Part shown: positions 15,439 through 22,733 of the stretch, piece by piece
Numbering within the stretch: the first letter of the stretch is position 1
Layout of the letters: the number at the start of each line of letters is the position of its first letter
NCBI RefSeq assembly: GCF_026153455.1
Contig: NZ_CP110629.1
Coordinates: 1 to 64,000 of the forward strand
Source: Marinimicrobium sp. C6131
GTDB taxonomy: Bacteria; Pseudomonadota; Gammaproteobacteria; Pseudomonadales; Cellvibrionaceae
Reading direction: 5' to 3'
DNA length: 64,000 nucleotides
Position numbers and translations under genes: made by a program
The notes under the pieces: generated by a model
Databases searched by the model: none
Seen by the model: only the letters and a program-made list of their open reading frames with translations
Told to the model about the DNA's origin: nothing

Positions 15439-16809
15439 ATGAAAACCCAGAAACTGACGGTATTGGAGAAAGTGGGTTTTGGCAGCGGCGATACCGCAGT
15501 CAACCTGGTGATCTCCTCCATGTTCCTCATCGTGGCTTACTTCTACACCGACATCTTCGGGCTGAAGCCGTCACACATGGGGGTTCTGTTCCTGGTGGCT
15601 CGATTGGTGGACGCTTTTACCGACCCGCTGATGGGCATGATCACCGACAAGGTGGACACCCGTTGGGGCCGTTATCGTCCGTACTTTCTGTTCCTGTCCG
15701 TGCCGTTTGGCCTTTCCATCTTTTTGATGTTCACGACGCCGGACTGGAGTTACAACGCCAAGCTGGTCTGGGCCTACGCCACCTACATTCTGGTGACGGT
15801 GATGTTCACGTCGGTGACCATTCCCTATATCTCCCTGATTGGGGTGTTGACGGCGGACCCGAAGGAGCGCCTGTCGGCGAACGGCTATCGTCTGTTCCTG
15901 GCCAAGGTGGCCGCGTTTCTGGTCACCATTATTGTGCCGATCATGGCTGAAGCCTGGGGTGATGGTGACCTGGCGGTCGGCTATCAGGCTTCCATGGGGC
16001 TGATGGGGATACTCGGCACACTGTTGTTCCTGTTCTGTTTCTTTACCACCACCGAACGGGTGAAACACGAAGTACAGGACAAAACTTTCGGTGAGCAACT
16101 GAAAATTCTCCTCAAGAACGACCAGTGGTTGGTACTGTGCGCGGTGTGTTTTACCGGAACGTTGGGTTATGTAATTCGAAGCTCTGTGGCCGCCTATTAC
16201 GCCAAGTATTATCTGGGCGCCGATGCCAAAATGCTTTCCGCCTTTATGACCACCGGGGTGACCGGTGCGCTGCTGGCGATGATCGCCTCGACCTGGATTA
16301 CCAAACGCTATTGCAAAATCCAGCTGTTCCGCTGGACCCAGTTGGCCGTTGGGGTACTGAGCGTCATCATGTTCTTCGCGGTTCAGCCCGGGGATATCTG
16401 GCTGGCGTTCATCCTCTACTTCCTGATTTCCTTCGTGGTCGACCTGCACGCGCCCGTATTCTGGAGTGCGATTGCCGAGTCCGTGGACTACGGTCAGGCC
16501 AAAACCGGCAAGCGCGTATCGGGTCTGGCGTTCGGCGGTATCAGCTTTTTCCAGAAGGCCGGCATGGGCGCCGCCGGCTTTATCGTCGGCCTGCTGCTGA
16601 CCTATTTCAACTACGAAGCCAACGTGGAGCAGAGCGCGTTCACCCTGACGGGTATCGCCTTGATGCTCTCGGTGATTCCGGGCCTGTTCCACGCCATCAT
16701 GGGGGGGCTGATGTTCAAGTACAAAATTACCGACAAATATTATGAAGAGATGAAGCGGGACAGCCTGGCCGATTCCGCCCTGGCCGAAGCGGATCCGAAT
16801 ATTTCATAG
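15439..16809 (+). CDS. GPH-family sugar:cation symporter (major facilitator), probable arabinose or arabinoside carrier
   Basis: A 456-residue inner-membrane carrier with about 12 hydrophobic helices. The N-terminal half has the glycoside-pentoside-hexuronide family signature: KVGFGSGDTAVNLV, DAFTDPLMGMITDKVDTRWGRYRPY and FTTPDWS. The family (MelB, XylP, YicJ) imports sugars with Na+ or H+. Its place between araA and the cytoplasmic GH43 suggests uptake of L-arabinose or short arabinosides across the inner membrane. Substrate is inferred from context only. Confidence 0.88.
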   Translation: MKTQKLTVLEKVGFGSGDTAVNLVISSMFLIVAYFYTDIFGLKPSHMGVLFLVARLVDAFTDPLMGMITDKVDTRWGRYRPYFLFLSVPFGLSIFLMFTTPDWSYNAKLVWAYATYILVTVMFTSVTIPYISLIGVLTADPKERLSANGYRLFLAKVAAFLVTIIVPIMAEAWGDGDLAVGYQASMGLMGILGTLLFLFCFFTTTERVKHEVQDKTFGEQLKILLKNDQWLVLCAVCFTGTLGYVIRSSVAAYYAKYYLGADAKMLSAFMTTGVTGALLAMIASTWITKRYCKIQLFRWTQLAVGVLSVIMFFAVQPGDIWLAFILYFLISFVVDLHAPVFWSAIAESVDYGQAKTGKRVSGLAFGGISFFQKAGMGAAGFIVGLLLTYFNYEANVEQSAFTLTGIALMLSVIPGLFHAIMGGLMFKYKITDKYYEEMKRDSLADSALAEADPNIS

Positions 16810-16811
16810 AT

Positions 16812-16902
16812 GGGTTAGGGCGGATTCGCCAGGGCGGGTTACGGCGGATGCGGCCTTCGGCCTTATCCGCCCTACGCCAACTGCGGCATCCGCCATAACC
16901 GC
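16812..16902. repeat. REP cluster, GGCGGAT type
   Basis: GGCGGAT (16843-16849) pairs with ATCCGCC (16865-16871) to form a hairpin with a G/C-rich loop. Further GGCGGATT, GGCGGGTTACGG and GCATCCGCC copies flank it. This is one of five GGCGGAT/ATCCGCC clusters between genes in this window. Confidence 0.75.
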
Positions 16903-16951
16903 CTCGATTTAATGAATACCTTGTTGCCATGACAACATTCTGGAGAGAACA

Positions 16952-17902
16952 ATGACCGAATTGCTCACCCCCCTGATCGAACAACGTGCCGATCCCTACA
17001 TCCACAAACATACCGACGGCTATTATTACTTCACCGCCTCGGTACCGGCCTACGATCGTCTGGAACTGCGCCGTGCCAAATCCATTGCCGAGCTGCCCGG
17101 TGCTGAGCGCGTGGCGGTGTGGCACAAGCCGGACACGGGCCCGTTCAGCGAATTGATCTGGGCACCGGAAATCCATTTCAATCAGGGAGCCTGGTACATT
17201 TACTTCGCGGCGGCACCGACCCGGGAAATCAAAGACGGCCTGTTCCAGCACCGTATGTACGTAGTCAGCACCGACGCCGCCAACCCGCTCGAAGGCGAAT
17301 GGACCGAACCCAAGCAGATCGACACCGGCATGGATACCTTCTGCCTGGATGCCACGACCTTTACCCATAAAGGCCAGCTCTATTACGTCTGGGCACAAAA
17401 GCAGAATGGCATTCCGGGTAACTCCAACCTGTATATCGCCCCGATGGATACCCCCGATGCCATTGCCGGTGAACCGGTACTTTTGACCATCCCCGAGCTG
17501 GAGTGGGAAACCCGCGGGTTTATGGTCAACGAAGGGCCGGCCGTGCTGATTCGCAATGGCCGCATATTCATTACCTACTCCGGTAGCGCCACCGACGAAA
17601 ATTATTGCATGGGTATCATCTGGGCGGACCAGGACGCCGATCTGCTGGATCCGAAAAGCTGGACCAAATCCCGGAAGCCGGTGTTCCAGAGCGATATGGA
17701 CAATGCCATTTACGGCCCGGGACATAACAGCTTTACCGTCGCCGAAGACGGCAAGACCGACATGCTGGTGTACCACGCCCGGACCTACACCGAAATTGAA
17801 GGGGACCCGCTGTGGAACCCGGATCGCCACACCTTCATCAAGCCGATCAAATACGATGCGGACGGTTTTCCGGTATTTGGTAAACCCTCCATGGTGGACT
17901 GA
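16952..17902 (+). CDS. Cytoplasmic GH43 alpha-L-arabinofuranosidase
   Basis: A 316-residue glycoside hydrolase of family 43, five-bladed propeller, without a signal peptide, so it should act in the cytoplasm. The three catalytic acids are visible: general base D14 (RADPYIH), pKa modulator D133 (FCLDATTF) and general acid E194 (MVNEGPAV). SELIWAPEIHF and NAIYGPGHNSF are typical family blocks. The sequence resembles the subfamily with exo-1,5-alpha-L-arabinofuranosidases, so it probably releases arabinose from imported arabino-oligosaccharides. The start has a strong GGAGAG RBS. It follows the symporter and precedes the arabinanase by 34 bp. The subfamily assignment is from memory of motifs. 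Confidence 0.88.
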   Translation: MTELLTPLIEQRADPYIHKHTDGYYYFTASVPAYDRLELRRAKSIAELPGAERVAVWHKPDTGPFSELIWAPEIHFNQGAWYIYFAAAPTREIKDGLFQHRMYVVSTDAANPLEGEWTEPKQIDTGMDTFCLDATTFTHKGQLYYVWAQKQNGIPGNSNLYIAPMDTPDAIAGEPVLLTIPELEWETRGFMVNEGPAVLIRNGRIFITYSGSATDENYCMGIIWADQDADLLDPKSWTKSRKPVFQSDMDNAIYGPGHNSFTVAEDGKTDMLVYHARTYTEIEGDPLWNPDRHTFIKPIKYDADGFPVFGKPSMVD

Positions 17903-17936
17903 CCACCAACCGACTTACGGAACATGAGGTAACCCC

Positions 17937-18971
17937 ATGAAACTTAAACACTGGTTAAAAGGTATTGCTGTATCGCTGGCGGCGCTGAGCGCTGTGGGTT
18001 GTCAGGCTCAGAAGCAGGTCAGTATTCATGACCCCGTTATGGCAAAAGAGGGAGATCAGTACTATCTGTTCAGTACCGGCCCCGGCATCACCATTTACAA
18101 CTCCGAGGACATGGTGAGCTGGCAGCGCCAGGGGCGTGCTTTTGAAGGCGAGCCCGACTGGGCCAGAGAGGTGGCGCCGGAGTTCAATGGCCACTTGTGG
18201 GCGCCGGACATCATCTATAATGAAGACACCGAGCAGTGGTACCTGTACTACTCTGTCTCTGCCTTCGGTAAAAATACCTCCGGTATGGGCGTAACCACCA
18301 CCAAGACCCTTGACCCGGAGTCGGACGACTACGGCTGGAAAGACCAGGGCCTGGTGTTGCAGTCGGTACCCAATCGGGATATGTGGAACGCCATTGACCC
18401 CAACGTGATTGTGGATGAAAACGGCGATGCCTGGTTCAGCTTCGGCTCCTTCTGGGGCGGTATGAAAATGTTCAAGCTGAATGAGGACTGGACCGCTCCA
18501 GCGGAACCGCAAGAGTGGTACACCATTTCCAAACGGGATCGCTCCATTCTGGTGGACGACGCCCAGGCCGGACCGGCCCAGATTGAAGGTCCGTTTATTT
18601 TCAAAAAGGGCGACTATTACTATCAGTTCGTCTCTTGGGGCCTGTGCTGCCGCGGTGCCGACAGCACCTATCATATGGTGGTCGGGCGTTCGGAAAACGT
18701 GACCGGCCCCTACGTGGATAAAACCGGTAAGCCGATGAACGAAGGCGGCGGCACCATCATTCTGAAGGGCAATGACGACTGGTATGGTGCCGGCCACAAC
18801 AGTGCCTATACCTTCGATGGAAAAGACTATCTGGTCTTTCATGCTTATGAAGCGGCAGACGAAGGCCTGCAAAAGTTGAAGATCGCCGAAATCGAGTGGA
18901 CCGAAGATGGTTGGCCTGAAATCGATCCGGCGGTATTGGATGAATACCAGAGCGTGTTGATCGAAGAGTAA
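17937..18971 (+). CDS. GH43 endo-alpha-1,5-L-arabinanase, lipoprotein
   Basis: A 344-residue lipoprotein (lipobox SAVGC, Cys22), hence probably anchored in the outer membrane or periplasm. It looks like Cellvibrio Arb43A-type arabinanase: base D32 (SIHDPV), D154 (NAIDPNV) and acid E217 (QIEGPF), only 4-6 residues off the D38/D158/E221 numbering recalled for Arb43A. Other family blocks are HLWAPDIIYN, YYLYYSVSAFG and GHNSAYTFDG. It would cut the alpha-1,5 arabinan backbone to oligosaccharides. It sits 34 bp after the cytoplasmic GH43 and is probably co-transcribed with it. A REP cluster follows. Confidence 0.9.
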   Translation: MKLKHWLKGIAVSLAALSAVGCQAQKQVSIHDPVMAKEGDQYYLFSTGPGITIYNSEDMVSWQRQGRAFEGEPDWAREVAPEFNGHLWAPDIIYNEDTEQWYLYYSVSAFGKNTSGMGVTTTKTLDPESDDYGWKDQGLVLQSVPNRDMWNAIDPNVIVDENGDAWFSFGSFWGGMKMFKLNEDWTAPAEPQEWYTISKRDRSILVDDAQAGPAQIEGPFIFKKGDYYYQFVSWGLCCRGADSTYHMVVGRSENVTGPYVDKTGKPMNEGGGTIILKGNDDWYGAGHNSAYTFDGKDYLVFHAYEAADEGLQKLKIAEIEWTEDGWPEIDPAVLDEYQSVLIEE

Positions 18972-18986
18972 CGCGTGTGACGATAA

Positions 18987-19055
18987 CGGCGGATGCGAAG
19001 CATGCCGCCGTGTTCTGCGTAGGGCGGATAAGGCCAAAGCCGCATCCGCCGTAAC
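18987..19055. repeat. REP cluster, GGCGGAT type
   Basis: There are two hairpins: GGCGGATGCG... closing on GCCGCC (about 18988-19010), and GGCGGAT (19023-19029) pairing with ATCCGCC (19044-19050) around AAGGCCAAAGCCGC. It ends GTAACCC, like the copies at 60415 and 16843. Confidence 0.78.
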
Positions 19056-19118
19056 CCAGCTCTACGCTTCTTCCGTCACCTCCCCGAAAAACACCAGACC
19101 AAACGATTGGCAAACACC

Positions 19119-21506
19119 ATGAAAAAACTTCTCCCCACACTGTTCGCCGCCACCCTGATCGCGAGCTGCACCCAGACCAACGATCGGGCTGATCGTCAGC
19201 AAACCGGCGTTGAAACTTTCCCGCTCTCGCAAGTCCGTCTGCTCGACGGCAGTCCTTTCAAGCGCGCCGAACAGACCAACCTGCGTTACGTCTACGCCAT
19301 GGACCCGGACCGACTGCTGGCGCCCTACCTGCGAGAGGCGGGTCTGGAACCGAAGAAAAGCACCTACGGTAATTGGGAGGGCTCCGGGCTGGATGGCCAC
19401 ATCGGCGGTCACTACCTGACGTCGTTGGCGCTAGCCTACGCCTCCACGGGCGATGGTGAAGCCCTGCGTCGCCTGGATTATATGCTGGACGAACTTCAGC
19501 GCGCCCAGCAGGCCAACGGCAATGGTTACCTCGGCGGTGTGCCGGGCAGCAAAGCCCTGTGGCAAGAAATCGAGCGGGGCGAGATTGACGCCGACCTGTT
19601 TGCCCTGAATGGCAAGTGGGTGCCCTGGTACAACGTACACAAGGTCTACGCCGGTTTGCGCGATGCGTATCTGATTGCGGGCCGCGAACAGGCGTTGGAC
19701 ATGCTGATCGAGCTGTCAGACTGGACCATCGATCTGGTGGATGGCCTCAGCGACGAGCAGATTCAGGCCATGCTGCGCAGCGAGCACGGCGGCATGAACG
19801 AAGTGTTTGCCGACCTGGCGGACATTACCGGGGAGGACAAATACCTGCGCCTGGCCAAACAGTTTTCCCATGAGCAGATTCTGGATCCTCTGCTGCAACA
19901 TCAGGATCAACTGAATGGTCTGCACGCCAACACCCAGATCCCGAAAGTAGTGGGCTACCAACGAGTCGCCGAAGTATCGGGCGACCCGGAATGGTCTGAG
20001 GCCGCGGACTATTTCTGGCGCACGGTGGTGTACGAACGCTCCGTGGCCATTGGTGGCAACAGCGTGCGTGAGCACTTCCACCCGACCGATGATTTCAGTT
20101 CCATGGTCAGCGACCGGGAAGGACCGGAGACCTGCAACACCTACAACATGCTCAAGCTCTCCCGGCTGCTGTACGACGATGCCGCCGAGCTGGAGTACAT
20201 CGACTACTACGAGCGGGCACTGTACAACCACATCCTGTCCAGTCAGCACCCGGATCACGGCGGGCTGGTGTACTTCACGCCGATGCGTCCGGGGCACTAC
20301 CGGATGTACTCCCAGCCGGAACAGGCCATGTGGTGCTGTGTCGGTTCGGGGATTGAAAACCACTTCAAATACGGCGAACTGATTTACGCCCATAGCGATC
20401 GAGATCTCTACGTCAATCTGTTCATCCCGTCCCGTCTGACCTGGGAGCAGGCCGGTATCACCTTGGCCCAGGAAACCGCCTTTCCCGATGCCGACGTGAC
20501 CGAGCTGACGCTGGAGAAAGGTGAGGGTCGTTTTGCCCTTAAATTGCGTTATCCCGTCTGGGTTGAGCCCGGTGCGCTGGAGGTCTCCATCAATGGTGAA
20601 GGTGTGGAGACCGACGCTTCTCCGGGTGAATATGTCAGCCTCGAGCGTCACTGGCAGGCGGGCGATAAAGTCCGGGTTACACTGCCCATGACCACCCGGT
20701 TGGAGCAATTGCCGGACGGCTCGGATTATTACGCCGTGCTTCATGGCCCCATCGTGTTAGCCGCGAAAACCGATGTGATTCAGAATGAGCAACTGAATTT
20801 CCTCAGCGATGACAGCCGCATGGGACATATCGCCGACGGTGCTCTCTGCCCACCGGAGGCGACGCCGGTGATGGTCAGCGAGCCAGAGGCATTCCTGGAA
20901 CAGCTATCGCCGGTGCCGGGTCAGCCGATGACCTTCCGTGCCACCGCCGGGCTGGACGTGGCCGATCAGGACAGCGTGGATCTGATTCCGTTCTACCGCG
21001 TGCACGACAGTCGCTACACCATCTACTGGCCCCAGGCCAATGGCGATCAGAGCGAAGCGAGGATGCGGGCCGAGCGAGAGCGCCTGGCGTTGGACGCGCT
21101 GACCATTGATGCCGTGGCGCCGGGGGAGCAGCAGCCGGAATCGGATCACTTTTTCAAAGGCGAGAACACCGAGGCGGGGGTTCATCTCGGGCGGCACTGG
21201 CGCCATGCGTCCGGTTGGTTCAGCTACGAGCTGCGCGACCCCCAGCGCCAGGCCAAATTCTTGCGCGTCACCTACTTCGGTGGTGATGCCGGTCGGTCGT
21301 TCGAGATTCTGATCAATGGCGAGACATTGGCCGAAGTGACTCTGCCGGAAGGGAAGGGCGCGGATTTCTATCACGTGGATTACGAGCTGCCGGTAGAGTG
21401 GGTACGTGAAGCTGAAGAGGGCGTTTTGACCCTAAAATTCGAAGCCAAACCCGGCTCCATAGCTGGCGGCATCTACGGTGTGCGACTGCTACGGGACAAG
21501 CCTTGA
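19119..21506 (+). CDS. GH127 beta-L-arabinofuranosidase (DUF1680), lipoprotein
   Basis: A 795-residue lipoprotein (LIASC lipobox). GH127 enzymes remove beta-linked L-arabinofuranose using a cysteine nucleophile coordinated to zinc. The expected residues are present: E337-T-C339 in GPETCNTYNMLKL and the cysteine pair C406-C407 in MWCCVGSGIENHF, corresponding to Glu/Cys/Cys/Cys of Bifidobacterium HypBA1. An (alpha/alpha)6 barrel covers about residues 30-460 and beta domains follow. ATG 19119 gives a proper lipoprotein signal; an in-frame TTG at 19107 is less likely. With the GH43 and GH97 enzymes it widens the set of arabinose linkages handled here. Confidence 0.92.
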   Translation: MKKLLPTLFAATLIASCTQTNDRADRQQTGVETFPLSQVRLLDGSPFKRAEQTNLRYVYAMDPDRLLAPYLREAGLEPKKSTYGNWEGSGLDGHIGGHYLTSLALAYASTGDGEALRRLDYMLDELQRAQQANGNGYLGGVPGSKALWQEIERGEIDADLFALNGKWVPWYNVHKVYAGLRDAYLIAGREQALDMLIELSDWTIDLVDGLSDEQIQAMLRSEHGGMNEVFADLADITGEDKYLRLAKQFSHEQILDPLLQHQDQLNGLHANTQIPKVVGYQRVAEVSGDPEWSEAADYFWRTVVYERSVAIGGNSVREHFHPTDDFSSMVSDREGPETCNTYNMLKLSRLLYDDAAELEYIDYYERALYNHILSSQHPDHGGLVYFTPMRPGHYRMYSQPEQAMWCCVGSGIENHFKYGELIYAHSDRDLYVNLFIPSRLTWEQAGITLAQETAFPDADVTELTLEKGEGRFALKLRYPVWVEPGALEVSINGEGVETDASPGEYVSLERHWQAGDKVRVTLPMTTRLEQLPDGSDYYAVLHGPIVLAAKTDVIQNEQLNFLSDDSRMGHIADGALCPPEATPVMVSEPEAFLEQLSPVPGQPMTFRATAGLDVADQDSVDLIPFYRVHDSRYTIYWPQANGDQSEARMRAERERLALDALTIDAVAPGEQQPESDHFFKGENTEAGVHLGRHWRHASGWFSYELRDPQRQAKFLRVTYFGGDAGRSFEILINGETLAEVTLPEGKGADFYHVDYELPVEWVREAEEGVLTLKFEAKPGSIAGGIYGVRLLRDKP

Positions 21507-21518
21507 AGGCTTCGGTAA

Positions 21519-21624
21519 CGGCGGATGCGGCTTCCCAAGGTATGCGTAGGGCGGATAAGCGCGAAGCGCGCATCCGCCGTTCCCCAGCCCATGCATCCGC
21601 CGTTTGCACATTACGCATCCGCCA
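21519..21624. repeat. REP cluster, GGCGGAT type
   Basis: The best hairpin is GGCGGATAAGCGCG with CGCGCATCCGCC (21550-21578). Extra GGCGGATGCGG, GCATCCGCCG and GCATCCGCCAC copies lie on both sides. It separates the plus-strand GH127 gene from the convergent SDR gene. Confidence 0.78.
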
Positions 21625-21636
21625 CAACCTACCAAA

Positions 21637-22302
21637 CTACCAAGGCAACACCTGCCCATTCGAATGCCAAAAGGTCCCGGTATTCTCCAGAGTCAACTCA
21701 TCGATCCGCTGCACCAACCGCTGGGCCGCCTCATCCGGCGTGATATCCCCATGGCCGCCAATCATTTCGGTGCCCACCAGACCGGGGTGCAAGATGGCTA
21801 CCGCCACATCCTGTTTCTTAAGATCTTCCGCCAGCGACTTGCCCGCCGCGTTTAACGCGGCTTTGGACATTCGGTAACCGTATCGACCGCCACTGGTATT
21901 GTCCGCGATGGATCCCATCCGGCTGGTGATCAGCGCCACCTTGCCGCCCTTGGCCAATTGCTTGTGCAGGGCATCGGTCACCAACAGCGGCGCCAGGGCG
22001 TTGGTTTCGAACTGATCCCGGATACTGTCGATGTTCAGACGCCCCAACTGCTCGTCCCGAAGGATGCCGGCATTATTGATCAGAAGATCGATTGATACTC
22101 CCTTCAACGCCGCCACCAGTGTCTCGATTCCTTTGGGGTCAGCCACATCAACCCCATCGATGATAGTGGCGCCACTGTCCGCCAGGGCATCCGATGCCTG
22201 GCGACAGGCGGCAAACACCTTGTCTCCCCGGGCAATAAACCGTTTTACAAAGGACAGGCCAATACCGCGGTTGGCACCGGTAATTACAACAGTCTTGCTC
22301 AT
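21637..22302 (-). CDS. Short-chain dehydrogenase/reductase (CsgA-like)
   Basis: A 221-residue classical SDR. The NAD(P)-binding GANRGIGL lies at the N-terminus, NNAG at about 76-79, the catalytic Ser in LITSRMGS (about 125) and YRMSK (YxxxK) at about 141-145. It resembles C-factor/CsgA-like oxidoreductases; the substrate cannot be told. It is the only minus-strand gene within the arabinose locus. An RBS (GGAGG) precedes the ATG on the minus strand. Confidence 0.88.
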   Translation of the reverse strand: MSKTVVITGANRGIGLSFVKRFIARGDKVFAACRQASDALADSGATIIDGVDVADPKGIETLVAALKGVSIDLLINNAGILRDEQLGRLNIDSIRDQFETNALAPLLVTDALHKQLAKGGKVALITSRMGSIADNTSGGRYGYRMSKAALNAAGKSLAEDLKKQDVAVAILHPGLVGTEMIGGHGDITPDEAAQRLVQRIDELTLENTGTFWHSNGQVLPW

Positions 22303-22733
22303 CGGGAGAACCTCCGTTTTTTTGGTATAAGAAGTAAAGGGATGGGGGGTAAATGCTGGGTTTCAACCCCGAAGTAGGCTGTTTATCCTCTCATTTAACA
22401 TACTTTATAAGACGTAATTTGGCGAAATTGTGACTTCGGATGCTGTGAACGGCCCAGAAAGGGCTTTTAAACTCCTTTAATTATCATATATATTATGATG
22501 AAGTGAGTGTTATAAGGGGGCGACTGAAGGGCTATTTGCAGTAAATCTGAAGGTTTTCCCCTGATTCCCCCAAAATAGAGCGACAAATGTATGATAAAAG
22601 GGTTGCTAGGTTTATTGTCATACGATAGTATTGTTTTGCTCCGTTATTAAAAATAACCAGTACCTCGGGAGCGAGCCGGACGATATCGGCAGTTCTCAGG
22701 TGCGACTATGAAACCCGCAGGAGAGTTGCAATT
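22303..22733. promoter_or_regulatory. Divergent control region between the SDR gene and TonB receptor 1
   Basis: No gene was found. The region is AT-rich with several symmetric motifs: ATCATATATATTATGAT (22483-22499, near-palindrome), GTATGATAAA (22589-22598) facing TTTATTGTCATAC (22611-22623), and ATACGATAGTAT (22620-22631), an imperfect copy (8 of 12) of the operator-like element. GTATGA/TCATAC spaced by about 23 bp would suit two half-sites of a dimeric regulator. The receptor RBS AGGAGAG is at 22719-22725, 8 bp before its ATG. Confidence 0.45.

Noticed and set aside
16812..21624. A CRISPR array formed by the repeated GGCGGAT/ATCCGCC units
   Set aside because: Spacing is irregular, the units are palindromic and scattered between genes, and there are no cas genes; they are REP-type repeats.
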